From positions 1 to 64,000 of the forward strand of contig NZ_NFGZ01000004.1 in assembly GCF_002159175.1 (NCBI RefSeq): 64,000 nt of DNA. Direction: 5' to 3'. The position numbers were made by a program, and so were the translations under genes. The notes under the pieces are model-generated. The model searched no databases and was not told the DNA's origin. It worked only from the letters and a program-made list of their open reading frames with translations. Source of the stretch: Flavonifractor sp. An92. GTDB lineage: Bacteria > Bacillota > Clostridia > Oscillospirales > Oscillospiraceae. Positions 7,228-15,642 of this stretch are shown piece by piece (position 1 is the stretch's first letter; every line of letters starts with the position of its first letter).

Positions 7228-7256
7228 TTGACAAGCGGGGGGCGGGTATGCTATCC
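7228..7256 (+). promoter_or_regulatory. Probable promoter of the ZIP transporter gene
   Basis: TTGACA, a 17-bp spacer and a weak -10 (CTATCC) lie about 60 bp before the start codon. Confidence 0.45.
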
Positions 7257-7318
7257 TGACGTCATCTTAGTTAGCTTATGCTATCTCCCCCAAATCCGGG
7301 AGAGGAAAGGTGGTACAT

Positions 7319-8107
7319 ATGCAATGGAATTACGAGGTGCTGGGGGGCCTTCTGGTCCCGTTCCTGGGCACCTCTCTGGGCGCGGGATGCGTCCTCTTTC
7401 TGAAAGGACAGCTCAACCGGGGCCTCCAGCGGGGGCTGACCGGCTTCGCCTCGGGCGTGATGGTGGCGGCCTCCATCTGGAGCCTGCTGCTGCCCGCCAT
7501 GGAGCAGGCCGAGGCCATGGGGCGCTTTGCCTTCCTGCCGGCGGTGATCGGGTTCTGGGCCGGCGTGGCCTTTTTGCTGCTGCTGGACCACAGCGTGCCC
7601 CATCTGCACCTGGACAGCGACCAGACCGAGGGCCCCAGCAGCCGCCTGAGCCGCACCACCAAGCTGGTGCTGGCGGTGACTATCCACAACATCCCTGAGG
7701 GCATGGCGGTGGGTGCGGTGTTCGCCGGATATCTGGCCGGAAACGAGGCCATTACCCTAAGCAGCGCCCTGGTGCTGGCCCTCGGCATCGCCATCCAGAA
7801 CTTCCCCGAGGGTGCCATCATCTCCATGCCCCTGCGGGCCGAGGGGATGACCCGGCGCAGCGCCCTGCGCTACGGCATCCTCTCCGGCGTGGTGGAGCCC
7901 ATCGCGGCGGCCTTCACCATCTGGGGGGCCAGCTTCCTGGTGCCGGCGCTGCCGTATCTGCTGAGCTTCGCGGCGGGCGCCATGTTCTATGTGGTGGTGG
8001 AGGAGCTCATCCCCGAGATGTCCGCCCCGCCCCACTCCGACGTCGGCGTCATTACCTTCGCCCTGGGCTTCACGGTGATGATGACCCTGGACGTGGCGCT
8101 GGGTTAA
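7319..8107 (+). CDS. ZIP-family divalent metal transporter
   Basis: This 262-aa membrane protein has about eight transmembrane helices and imports zinc or related metals. Diagnostic motifs are the helix-IV HNIPEGMAVG metal site, helix-V NFPEGAIIS, and EELIPEM in the last third. A short His-containing segment (DHSVPHLHLDSD) lies in the variable cytoplasmic loop between helices III and IV. ATG 7319 follows AGGAAAGG. The gene stands alone, closed by a strong terminator shared with the convergent anti-sigma-like gene. Metal specificity cannot be read from sequence. Confidence 0.9.
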   Translation: MQWNYEVLGGLLVPFLGTSLGAGCVLFLKGQLNRGLQRGLTGFASGVMVAASIWSLLLPAMEQAEAMGRFAFLPAVIGFWAGVAFLLLLDHSVPHLHLDSDQTEGPSSRLSRTTKLVLAVTIHNIPEGMAVGAVFAGYLAGNEAITLSSALVLALGIAIQNFPEGAIISMPLRAEGMTRRSALRYGILSGVVEPIAAAFTIWGASFLVPALPYLLSFAAGAMFYVVVEELIPEMSAPPHSDVGVITFALGFTVMMTLDVALG

Positions 8108-8108
8108 G

Positions 8109-8146
8109 AAAACGCCCGGAGGACTCAAAAGTCCTCCGGGCGTTTT
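8109..8146. terminator. Bidirectional terminator
   Basis: A perfect 17-bp stem (AAAACGCCCGGAGGACT and its complement, loop CAAA) with A/T-runs on both sides lies between convergent genes. Confidence 0.95.
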
Positions 8147-8151
8147 GGCGT

Positions 8152-8775
8152 TCAGGATGCCGGGGTGCAGAGCTGGGCGGCCAGGGCGGTGAGCACGTCC
8201 TGCTCCACCGGCGCGTCGCAGCGGAGGGAACAGGTGTAGCCGTCCGCCTCCCACAGCGCCAGGGTACAGAGGCCGCCGTCCCCCTTCAGCGTGACGGTGG
8301 TGCCGTTCACGTCCATCTCCCACACGTCCTCATAGGAGGTGTAGTCGCCTGAGGGATCGCCGCTCCCCGCCGCTTTGCGGTAGGTGAGGGACTGGGCCTC
8401 GCCCACATACCGGATCTCGGCCATGGGGCCGGGGTAGGCGGTGTAGACGGTCTCCCGGACGGTAAAGGGCAGTGCCTCCGGCTCCTCTACCGGGAAGCCC
8501 ACCGCCTGGGCCAGGGCGTCCGAATTTTCCACGGTCTGGGGGCTGACGGGCCCCAGCACCCCCAGCGTGGGGGTGGGCCCCGGCACTGTGCCGGGGAGGG
8601 GGGGGAGCACCAGCCACAGGGCCAGCACCAGGGCCAGACAGGCGGCCAGTGGGAGGGCCAATCGGAAACGGCGCAGGGGGGAGGGGTAAGTTTGGCGCAT
8701 CCGGGCCAGCAGCCGCTGCCGCAGGGCGGGGGAGACCGTCAGGCGGTCCATGATCTCGTCATAGGCCCTCTTCAA
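8152..8775 (-). CDS. Membrane-anchored anti-sigma-like protein
   Basis: This 207-aa protein has an N-terminal cytoplasmic segment (~45 residues, MKRAYDEIMDRLTVSPALRQ), one transmembrane helix (LALPLAACLALVLALWLVLP) and an extracellular domain with DUF4367-like character (residues ~95-200). It overlaps the preceding ECF sigma gene by 17 bp, the usual arrangement for an ECF sigma factor and its regulator. It lacks an obvious zinc-anti-sigma HxxxCxxC motif, so inhibition of the sigma factor is inferred from position and topology. Confidence 0.65.
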   Translation of the reverse strand: MKRAYDEIMDRLTVSPALRQRLLARMRQTYPSPLRRFRLALPLAACLALVLALWLVLPPLPGTVPGPTPTLGVLGPVSPQTVENSDALAQAVGFPVEEPEALPFTVRETVYTAYPGPMAEIRYVGEAQSLTYRKAAGSGDPSGDYTSYEDVWEMDVNGTTVTLKGDGGLCTLALWEADGYTCSLRCDAPVEQDVLTALAAQLCTPAS

Positions 8776-9361
8776 AGTCGTACGCCTCCTTCAACACGTC
8801 TTTCAGTCTGGCCCGGCCCCGGTGCAGGTCGGAGCGGACCGTGGACTCCTTGCGCCCCAGCAGGCGGGCGATCTCGGCGGTGGAGTAGCCCTCGTAGTGG
8901 TAGAGGTGGAGTACTTCCCGGTATTTCACCGGCAGGGCCTTCACCGCCTCCCAGACGAAGGAGAGGTCGGGCCGCTCCTCGGCGGCCAGGGTCTCACTGA
9001 GGGCGTCGGCGCTGCGCACCCGGTTGTAAGCCAGGCGGTTCTTGCTCAGGTTGGCCGCCACATGGAGGAGCCAGGCCTTTTCGTGCTCCGGGCCCTCCAG
9101 CTCCGGCGCGGTGCGGAGGTACTGGAGAAAGGTGTCCTGGAGCACCTCCTCAGCGTCGCTCTGGTTGTGGAGGTAGGAGTAGGCCAGGCGCAGCACCCGG
9201 TCGCCGTACTGGTCCAGCAGGACCTCGGCCCGGTGGTTGAGGGCGGCGCGGTCGGCGCTCTCCACCCGGAAAACGGTCCGGGCAAACCAGGACAGCAGGG
9301 CCCGCCCCAGCCGTCGGGGCAGGGGAGACAGCGGCGCGGGGCGGCAGAGGACGGTGCTCAC
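8759..9361 (-). CDS. ECF-type RNA polymerase sigma factor
   Basis: This 200-aa sigma-70 family protein has region 2 at YGDRVLRLAYSYLHNQSDAEEV, then LQDTFLQYLR. Region 4 is at LPVKYREVLHLYHYEGYSTA, with EIARLLGRKESTVRSDLHRG. A ~45-residue N-terminal extension precedes region 2. The reported GTG start follows GGGAGGG; a shorter start cannot be excluded. It is co-transcribed with the overlapping membrane anti-sigma-like gene, suggesting response to an envelope signal. Confidence 0.85.
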   Translation of the reverse strand: MSTVLCRPAPLSPLPRRLGRALLSWFARTVFRVESADRAALNHRAEVLLDQYGDRVLRLAYSYLHNQSDAEEVLQDTFLQYLRTAPELEGPEHEKAWLLHVAANLSKNRLAYNRVRSADALSETLAAEERPDLSFVWEAVKALPVKYREVLHLYHYEGYSTAEIARLLGRKESTVRSDLHRGRARLKDVLKEAYDFEEGL

Positions 9362-9454
9362 GAAAGGTCCCTCCCAGGGCGTTCAGGATACCGGAGGTAA
9401 TCCGGCGCAGGTAAGGCCAGTATAGCCCGCGGTGAGCTTGCTGGCAAGGGGCGG

Positions 9455-9898
9455 TCAGTTGGCCCCAGTGGTAATCGCGATGTGGGAGCCGTCCAGAGTC
9501 ACCGAGCCCTCGCCGGTGCCCAGCAGGGCCTCAAAGAGGGCCAGGGGCACATAGGTGGTGCCGTCCACGGCGTAGGAGGGGCAGCCCAGGGAGAAGGGGG
9601 CGCTCATGCCCACCAGGTCCGGGTTGCTGGTGGTGAGGACGTAGCGGTCCACACACAGCATCACATCGGTGTGCATGGCCCCGGTGTCCACCCGGATGAC
9701 GCCGTCGTCCCACTGGACGGTGTAGCCCAGCTCCTCGGCCATGGCGCGCAGAGGCACCATGACGCAGCCCTCCACGGTGGTGGCCTGGCTGTCCACCTCT
9801 ACGGGGAGGCGTCCGGCGGTGTTTGCGGCGGCGGAGGCGGAGAGGAGCACGACCCCGGTGAGGGTGAGGGACAGGGCAAGAGCAGCGATTTTTTTCAT
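9455..9898 (-). CDS. Secreted copper-amine-oxidase-N (stalk) domain protein
   Basis: This 147-aa protein has a signal peptide (MKKIAALALSLTLTGVVLLS, then ASAAANT). It has two copper-amine-oxidase N-terminal-like repeats: VEGCVMVPLRAMAEELGYTV with WDDGVIRVDTG, and a second around DGTTYVPLALFEALLG with the ITTG end. Such stalk domains are common on Firmicutes surface proteins and mediate cell-wall or protein contacts; they have no oxidase activity. No other domain is attached, so it is a free secreted stalk module. It is a single gene with a clear RBS. Confidence 0.75.
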   Translation of the reverse strand: MKKIAALALSLTLTGVVLLSASAAANTAGRLPVEVDSQATTVEGCVMVPLRAMAEELGYTVQWDDGVIRVDTGAMHTDVMLCVDRYVLTTSNPDLVGMSAPFSLGCPSYAVDGTTYVPLALFEALLGTGEGSVTLDGSHIAITTGAN

Positions 9899-9980
9899 GA
9901 TGATCTTCCTTTCTGTGTGGTGGTTGGTTTGCTGACACCCTGTATACAGCCGGGAAGGGGGAAATGTTGCACTCCTGTAA

Positions 9981-10020
9981 AAAAATTTTTGGGCGGGCCC
10001 GGAACACCGGACCCGCCCAA
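9981..10020 (-). terminator. Terminator of the molybdoenzyme operon
   Basis: GGGCGGGCCCGG and CCGGACCCGCCC (one mismatch) form a hairpin followed on the minus strand by AAAAATTTTTTT, just after the Fe-S gene stop. Confidence 0.85.
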
Positions 10021-10032
10021 AGCGGTTCAGTC

Positions 10033-10464
10033 TTAATCAGAGAGGCGCAGGGCCCCGGCGGCGCACACCCGCACGCAGGCGGGCTCCAGCCCTCGGGCCA
10101 CCCGGTCGGCGCAGCCGTCGCATTTGACCAGCTTGCCCTCCCCGTCAAAGCGGGGCACACCGTGGGGGCAGGCCTGGGCGCAGCGGCGGCAGCCCACGCA
10201 GTTCTCCCGCACCGGCAGGACAAAGCCCAGTTCATCCCGCACCAGGGCCCCGGCGGGGCAGGCGGAGAGACAGGGGGCGTCGGCGCAGTGGAGGCAGCTG
10301 CGGGTGGTATAGCAGACCATTCCCGTCCGGGGAGAAGTGCGTTTCTCGTGGATGCGGGGGGAGAGGGGGGCGTCCCCCAGCGCTGCGTGGTGCTCTTCCA
10401 GACAGGCAACCACGCAGGCCAGACAGCCGGTACAGCGCTCCTTGTCACAGATCACATGGCTCAT
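10033..10464 (-). CDS. Four-cluster ferredoxin-type Fe-S subunit
   Basis: This 143-aa protein has four Cys clusters typical of DmsB/HycB-type electron-transfer subunits: CTGCLACVVAC, CLHCADAPCLSACP, CVGCRRCAQACP and CDGCADR with a distal CVRVC. It would pass electrons to or from the molybdopterin subunit encoded just upstream; the start overlaps that gene's stop (ATGA). No membrane-anchor or Tat signal is present, so the complex is cytoplasmic. The electron partner is unknown. Confidence 0.9.
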   Translation of the reverse strand: MSHVICDKERCTGCLACVVACLEEHHAALGDAPLSPRIHEKRTSPRTGMVCYTTRSCLHCADAPCLSACPAGALVRDELGFVLPVRENCVGCRRCAQACPHGVPRFDGEGKLVKCDGCADRVARGLEPACVRVCAAGALRLSD

Positions 10465-12560
10465 TGGGCCGCGCCTCCTTTCTTCTCCAGCTTGCAGCAG
10501 TAGGATTTATAGCCCGGGAACCCGGAGATGGGGTCCAAGTAGGTCTCGTCCACCAGCAGGTTCACGTCCAGATCCCCCGCGCCGTGGTAGACGTTCACCA
10601 CCCCCGGCAGACAGGAGGAGTCCAGATTCACCGGCAGCTCCAGGGAGCCCACCGGAGTGGACAGCACCGCCATCTCCCCGTCCTTCAGACCCAGCCGCTG
10701 GGCGTCCTCCGGGTGGACGTCCACCACCGGAGCCGGTTCCAGCGCCCGGAGCCAGGGCAGGCGGTAGGTGCGGGAGTGGAAGAGCTGGGGCTTGCGGCAG
10801 CCGGTGGAGAGGAGGAGGGGATACTCCTCCAGAGGAAGCGTTTCCCGGAAGTCGTGGTAGACCGGCAGGCCCTCATGGAAGGGAGCCCCACAGGCTTCCA
10901 GCACGCCGGAGACGAACTCGATCTTGCCGGAGGGGGTGTGGACGTTCAGAATATCCTCGCTGGTGCGGGCGGGTGGCGTGTGGGCCGGCGGCAGTCCCTC
11001 CGGGTGGGCGCGCAGCTCCTCCAGGGTGCGCCCGGTGGGCTCCAGCAGGGTGCGCAGGTAGTCCTCATAGCTGTGGACCGTCCCGCCGTCGCCCAGGGAG
11101 AAGCCCAGCCGCTGGGCCAGTCCGGCCAGAATGTCGATATCGGTGCGGGCCTCGCCCAGGGGGGCGATGGGGGCCTCCACGTCCCGGAGGAGACCGGGGC
11201 CCTGGACCAGGATCTGCTCCCGTTCCAGAGAGGAGCACACCGGCAGCAGCAGGTCGGCGTACTCCGAGGTGGGGGTGCGGTAGAGGTCGGCGTTGATGAA
11301 GAAATCCAGGCTAGAAAAGGCCTTCTCGATGTGGTCGGGCCTGGGCCACATGTGGTGGTTCATGCCGAAGGAGAGGAGGGTGTAGATGGGGGAGTCCCCC
11401 TTGCCCTCCAGGTAGTCGGCGATGCGGATGACCTGGATCTCCTGGGGGGTGAGCTGGGCCCAGGCGGGGAACTGGGTGTGGCTCAGGTCCTCGTCCGCCA
11501 GGGGGCGTGGGAGGCGGGTGCCCATAAAGTCCCACTTCAGCATGGGGCGGCCGGGGCCGGGGGCCTGGATGCCGCCGGGGCGGCCAAAGCTGCCGGTGAG
11601 GACGGCCAGCATCAGGATGGCGCGGCTGTTCTGTACGCCGTTGATGTTGTGAACCACCGGCGAGGCCGACATCTGGAGCGCATTGGGGGCGTCCTGGGCG
11701 AAGAGCCGGGCGGCGGCGATGATGTCGGCGGCGGGCACGCCGGTGATGGCTTCCGCCCGCTCCGGTGGGAAGGTTTGGACGTACTCCCGATAGGCCTCAA
11801 AGCCGGTGGTGTACTGCTCCACATACTCGTGGTCCCACAGGTCCTCAGCCAGGATCACGTTTGCCATGGCCAGAGCCAGCGCCCCATCGGTGCCGGGGAT
11901 GGGCCGCAGATGGAGGGCGGCCCGCTCGGTGGTGGGGGTGCAGCGGGGGTCCACGGCGATGACCTTCACGCCCCGCTCCACCGCCTTCAGGTAGGCCTTG
12001 GCCCGGTCGGGGGCCCCGCTGTGGAGGGGGTTCACGCCCCAGATCAGGAGGGTCTTGCAGTGGGCCAGGTCGGGCTGGGGCATCCGCACTCCGCGGCCGA
12101 AGCAGCTCTGGCTGGCCATCATCAGGGCATAGGCACAACTGCTGGACTCGGTGCCCACGTTGGGTGTACCATATTGGTTGGCAAAGTCGTTGAGATAGGT
12201 GCGGAACCACTTGGGGTGGCCCACATAGAGCAGGGTGGACTTGGCCCCGTACCGGTCCCGGCTGCGGCGGAGCTGCTCGGCGGCGGTATCCAGGGCCTCG
12301 TCCCAGGAGATGCGGACAAACTCTCCCGAGCCCCGGGGGCCCACCCGCTTCATGGGGTAGAGCAGCCGGTCGGGGTGATAGGTGGCCTGGCGCAGGGCCG
12401 CGCCCTTGACGCACAGGGCGCCGCTGGAGAAGGGGGGCTCTTTGGCGCCCTCCACTTTGGTGATGGTCCCCGTCTCGTCACAGTGCAGGTCCACCAGGCA
12501 GGTCCCCCCGCACAGGCCGCAGATGCCCCGGCGCACGCCGGGGGCGGACTTCTGGCTCAT
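10461..12560 (-). CDS. Molybdopterin-dependent oxidoreductase catalytic subunit (DMSO-reductase family)
   Basis: This 699-aa protein begins MSQKSAPGVRRGICGLCGGT. The N-terminal Cys motif C-x2-C-x3-C with a distal Cys in GALCVKG binds a [4Fe-4S] cluster. Typical molybdopterin segments follow: RISWDEALDTAAEQL, LLIWGVNPLHSGAPD and VIAVDPRCTPT. The Cys in TESSSCAYA (~residue 130) is a candidate Mo ligand. The C-terminal molydopterin-dinucleotide domain includes VDVHPEDAQRLGLKDGEM. No twin-arginine signal is seen. An in-frame extension upstream is rejected, because AGAGGA sits 10 nt before ATG 12560 and a good promoter lies at 12600-12628. The substrate is unknown. Confidence 0.9.
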   Translation of the reverse strand: MSQKSAPGVRRGICGLCGGTCLVDLHCDETGTITKVEGAKEPPFSSGALCVKGAALRQATYHPDRLLYPMKRVGPRGSGEFVRISWDEALDTAAEQLRRSRDRYGAKSTLLYVGHPKWFRTYLNDFANQYGTPNVGTESSSCAYALMMASQSCFGRGVRMPQPDLAHCKTLLIWGVNPLHSGAPDRAKAYLKAVERGVKVIAVDPRCTPTTERAALHLRPIPGTDGALALAMANVILAEDLWDHEYVEQYTTGFEAYREYVQTFPPERAEAITGVPAADIIAAARLFAQDAPNALQMSASPVVHNINGVQNSRAILMLAVLTGSFGRPGGIQAPGPGRPMLKWDFMGTRLPRPLADEDLSHTQFPAWAQLTPQEIQVIRIADYLEGKGDSPIYTLLSFGMNHHMWPRPDHIEKAFSSLDFFINADLYRTPTSEYADLLLPVCSSLEREQILVQGPGLLRDVEAPIAPLGEARTDIDILAGLAQRLGFSLGDGGTVHSYEDYLRTLLEPTGRTLEELRAHPEGLPPAHTPPARTSEDILNVHTPSGKIEFVSGVLEACGAPFHEGLPVYHDFRETLPLEEYPLLLSTGCRKPQLFHSRTYRLPWLRALEPAPVVDVHPEDAQRLGLKDGEMAVLSTPVGSLELPVNLDSSCLPGVVNVYHGAGDLDVNLLVDETYLDPISGFPGYKSYCCKLEKKGGAAQ

Positions 12561-12599
12561 CAGACAACATCCTCTCATGGGTGGATTCTCAATGCTCCC

Positions 12600-12628
12600 A
12601 TTATGCGCTGTCTGTGAAAAAGCGTCAA
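12600..12628 (-). promoter_or_regulatory. Promoter of the molybdoenzyme operon
   Basis: On the minus strand TTGACG, a 17-bp spacer and CATAAT lie 40 bp ahead of the catalytic-subunit ATG. Confidence 0.6.
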
Positions 12629-12800
12629 GAAATCGCTTGAAAATATTGAAAACTGCGATAATCCAAGCCTGTTTTATGGAAGAGAGCCGGACGGGATTTC
12701 TTTTTTGCCGGGCGTGAACGGAATGGCCCCGCCGGGACGTATTATTGGTAGAGGGACCCGGAGCGGGCCTCCCATTGTGTTTGCGAAAGGAAGGATTGTT

Positions 12801-13097
12801 ATGATGAAGCGTTGGATCGCGGGCGCGGCGGTGCTGTGCCTGCTCACGGCGGGGGGCGCCGCCATGGCCTGCGGCCACGGCCGGGGCCTGAACTATGTGG
12901 ATGCGGACCGGGACGGCGTGTGCGACAACCGCACCACCAGCGTCTGCCGCTATGACGCCGACGGTGACGGGGTGTGCGACCGCTGCGGCGGCGGGTATGT
13001 GGATGCCAACGGCGACGGTATCTGCGACCACTGTACCGGGACCGGCCTGGGGAGCTATGCCCACCACGGTTACGGCCACGGGCACGGCTGCAAGTAA
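12801..13097 (+). CDS. Small secreted protein with EF-hand-like Asp repeats
   Basis: This 98-aa protein has a signal peptide (MMKRWIAGAAVLCLLTAGGA). Three calcium-loop-like repeats follow (DADRDGVCD, DADGDGVCD, DANGDGICD), each with a Cys after the DG, as in dockerin or thrombospondin-3-type loops. The tail is His/Gly rich (AHHGYGHGHGCK). It has strong RBS AAAGGAAGGA. It lies 27 bp before an ECF sigma gene, and the regulator two genes down also ends in a Gly/His tail, suggesting a shared metal- or envelope-related role (inference). Confidence 0.7.
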   Translation: MMKRWIAGAAVLCLLTAGGAAMACGHGRGLNYVDADRDGVCDNRTTSVCRYDADGDGVCDRCGGGYVDANGDGICDHCTGTGLGSYAHHGYGHGHGCK

Positions 13098-13124
13098 GAG
13101 ACAAAAACAGGGGGAGGGCGCGCC

Positions 13125-13604
13125 ATGCGCAGCGAAGAGGAGCTCCGGGGCGCGATGGAGCGGCAGGCCGACACGGTGCGGCGTCTGTGCCTGCTCCATT
13201 TGAAGAACGAAGCGGACACGGAGGACATCTTTCAGACGGTGTTTTTGAAATACGCCCTGAGCTCGGTCCGCTTTGAGAGCCCGGAGCACGAGCGGGCCTG
13301 GTTCATCCGGGTGACCCTCAACGCCTGCCGGGACCTGCTGCGCAGCCTGCTGCGGCGGCGCACCGTGCCGCTGGAGGAGGCCGTGCAGGCGGCCCTCCCC
13401 GCCCCGGAGCACAACGACGTGCTGGAGGCGGTGCTGGCCCTGCCGGTGAAGTACCGGGAGGTGGTGTACCTGAGCTACTATGAGGGGTACACCGCCCCGG
13501 AGATCAGCCGGATTTTAGGCAAGAAGGTCAACACGGTCTATACGCTGCTGACGCGGGCCAAGGGGCAGCTGCGCCAGGCGCTGGGAGGTGGGGAAGATGC
13601 ATGA
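13125..13604 (+). CDS. ECF-type RNA polymerase sigma factor
   Basis: This 159-aa protein has sigma region 2 at HLKNEADTEDIFQTVFLKYA and region 4 at LPVKYREVVYLSYYEGYTAP, with EISRILGKKVNTVYTLLTRA. Its length is normal for ECF factors. The RBS GGGGGAGG precedes the ATG. The stop TGA overlaps the start of an RsgI-like regulator, forming a second sigma/anti-sigma pair 4 kb from the first. Confidence 0.88.
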   Translation: MRSEEELRGAMERQADTVRRLCLLHLKNEADTEDIFQTVFLKYALSSVRFESPEHERAWFIRVTLNACRDLLRSLLRRRTVPLEEAVQAALPAPEHNDVLEAVLALPVKYREVVYLSYYEGYTAPEISRILGKKVNTVYTLLTRAKGQLRQALGGGEDA

Positions 13605-14388
13605 GGAACCGATCTGGGGAGCCTTTGACCAGGTGAAGGCCGACTGGACGCTGAAGGAGCGCACCCTGGCGGCGGTGACCGCCCGGACCTCCCCCCGGGC
13701 CCGGCGGGCGCGGGTGCGGCGGATGGCCGCGGCGCTGGCCTGCTTCCTGCTGGTGCTGCTGGGGGCGGGCGGCTACCTGGTCTACATCACCCCCACCGCG
13801 GCGGTGAGTGTGGAGGGCGGCTCGGCCCTGTCGCTGTCGGTGAACCGCTTCGACCGGGTGGTGGGCGTGTCCACCTACGACGGCGCGGAGGAAGCCCTGA
13901 CCGAGGGACTGACCCATCTGGACTGCGCCCGGGCGGTGGAGCTGCTGCTGTCTGCCGGGGCGCTGGGGACGGAGGAGGAGCCGGTGCTCCTCACGGTGAC
14001 GGGGGACGACCCGGACCAGAGCGCGGAGCTGCTGGAGCGGGTCAGCGCCTGCGCCGCCCACTATGGGAACGTCCACTGCGCCTCCGGCAGCAGCGAGGAG
14101 GCGGCCCAGGCCCAGGCGGCGGGCCTGTCCCTGGGGAAATACCGCCTCTTTGTGGAGCTTCAGGCCCTGGACCCGTCGGTGACGGCGGAGGACGTGCAGG
14201 GCATGACCATGAGTGAGCTGCGCCAGCGTCTGGCTGATGCCCAGAGCGCCGCCGGGCAGACGGAGGGGGGTACCTCTTCGGACACCAGTACCGGTGGGAA
14301 TGGGTACGGGACCGGCTCTGGCAACGGATACGGCTCCGGCCACCACGGCGCGGAGCACGGCCAGGGCTACGGCGGGGGCCACCACTAG
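13597..14388 (+). CDS. RsgI-like membrane anti-sigma factor with Gly/His tail
   Basis: This 263-aa protein has a cytoplasmic N-terminus of ~45 residues, then a transmembrane helix (ALACFLLVLLGAGGYLVYIT). The extracellular domain begins TAAVSVEGGSALSLSVNRFD and RVVGVSTYDG, the characteristic start of the RsgI/DUF beta-domain. A low-complexity Gly/Tyr/His tail (GYGSGHHGAEHGQGYGGGHH) ends the protein. ATG 13597 overlaps the sigma gene stop. Transmembrane control of the partner sigma factor is inferred from this family; the His-rich tail may bind metal. Confidence 0.75.
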   Translation: MHEEPIWGAFDQVKADWTLKERTLAAVTARTSPRARRARVRRMAAALACFLLVLLGAGGYLVYITPTAAVSVEGGSALSLSVNRFDRVVGVSTYDGAEEALTEGLTHLDCARAVELLLSAGALGTEEEPVLLTVTGDDPDQSAELLERVSACAAHYGNVHCASGSSEEAAQAQAAGLSLGKYRLFVELQALDPSVTAEDVQGMTMSELRQRLADAQSAAGQTEGGTSSDTSTGGNGYGTGSGNGYGSGHHGAEHGQGYGGGHH

Positions 14389-14449
14389 GCCCTTGCCCCG
14401 GGGCCGCTAGTCTGGTACACTGGAGAAAACGACGAAGCAGGTGGTATCC

Positions 14450-15472
14450 ATGAACCGGACCGAGCTGGAGCGCTATCTGGCCCGCCCCGAGGTGAGGGCG
14501 GCGCTGGGCTTTCCCCCAAAAACGGCGGTGACGCTGTCCCCTCTGGGCCAGGGAGAGTACAACGTCAACTTCCGCTTCTCTCACCCGACAACGGGAAAAA
14601 ACTATGTGCTCCGGGTGAACACCGGCAGCCAGATGCACCTGGCGGACCAGATCGGCTATGAATACCGGGCCCTGCGGCTGCTGGAGCCCACCGGGCGCAC
14701 CCCCCGGGCGGTGTATGTGGACGGGAGCCGGAGCGTCCTGCCCTGGGGCGTGCTGGTGATGGAGTACCTGCCCGGTCGGGCGCTGGACTACCGTACCGAT
14801 TTACCTCTGGCGGCGGAGATTTTGGCCGACACCCACGCCCTGCCGGTGGGGGAGGACTGCCCCCTCCTCGCCCCGGAGCGGCCCCTGGCGGCCATGCTGG
14901 AGGAGTGCCGGGCTATGGCGGCGGTGTATTTTGCCGACGAGCAGCGGGACCAGGCGGTGGAGAAGTACATCGGCGCGTTATTCCGCGCTCTGGAGCCTCT
15001 GGGAGCAGGGGACCACTTCCCGGACGCGCCCCGGACCGTGGTGAACACCGAGCTCAACTCGGGCAACTTCCTCATCAACGGCCCGGGCAAACCCAACTAT
15101 TTGGTGGACTGGGAGAAGCCTCTCCTGGCCGATCCGGCCCAGGATCTGGGGCACTTCCTGGCCCCCACCACCACCTTCTGGAAAACCGACTGCATCCTGA
15201 CGCCGGAGGAGATGAAGGACTTCACCCGGCGCTATCTGGAAGCGGCGGGGGACCCCGGCGACCGGGGCGGTCTGGCCGAGCGGCTGAGCGCTTATCTGGC
15301 CATGACCTGCCTGCGGGGGGTGACCTGGTGTGCCATGGCCTGGGTGGAGTACCAGCGGCCCGACCGGCCCATCCAGAACGCCTTCACCTATGAGAAGATC
15401 TGCACCTATCTGACGCCGGACTTTTTGGACCGGCTCTATGAGGGGTATGTGGCGCGGAATTTCCTGAGTTAA
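14450..15472 (+). CDS. APH/choline-kinase-fold phosphotransferase with altered catalytic loop
   Basis: This 340-aa protein has the aminoglycoside/choline phosphotransferase fold. The N-lobe reads LSPLGQGEYNVNFRFSHP and YVLRVNTGS, the hinge WGVLVMEYLPGR, and the Mg-binding loop YLVDWEKPLLADPAQDLGHF. The catalytic loop reads VVNTELNSGNFLI. The canonical H-x-D of the H-G-D-x4-N motif is replaced by N-T-E, while the final Asn is kept. Either Glu serves as base or the protein is a non-canonical or pseudokinase. ATG 14450 follows AGCAGGTGG. The gene stands alone. Confidence 0.75.
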   Translation: MNRTELERYLARPEVRAALGFPPKTAVTLSPLGQGEYNVNFRFSHPTTGKNYVLRVNTGSQMHLADQIGYEYRALRLLEPTGRTPRAVYVDGSRSVLPWGVLVMEYLPGRALDYRTDLPLAAEILADTHALPVGEDCPLLAPERPLAAMLEECRAMAAVYFADEQRDQAVEKYIGALFRALEPLGAGDHFPDAPRTVVNTELNSGNFLINGPGKPNYLVDWEKPLLADPAQDLGHFLAPTTTFWKTDCILTPEEMKDFTRRYLEAAGDPGDRGGLAERLSAYLAMTCLRGVTWCAMAWVEYQRPDRPIQNAFTYEKICTYLTPDFLDRLYEGYVARNFLS

Positions 15473-15502
15473 AAAATTTTTGAGAAAATTGCGAGAAGAC
15501 CG

Positions 15503-15531
15503 TTGACAAGCTGGGAGGACGATGGTATAAT
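15503..15531 (+). promoter_or_regulatory. Consensus sigma-A promoter of tRNA-Ala
   Basis: TTGACA, exactly 17 bp, TATAAT: a perfect consensus, 35 bp upstream of the mature tRNA. Confidence 0.95.
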
Positions 15532-15566
15532 AAACTCCGTTCTGCGGCAGATGAGCCGCGCAATAT

Positions 15567-15642
<76 letters not shown>

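Noticed and set aside
12561-13412. Upstream extension of the molybdoenzyme to a 983-aa protein
   Set aside because: The extension runs antisense through a signal-peptide gene and a sigma factor and across a good promoter; ATG 12560 has an RBS.
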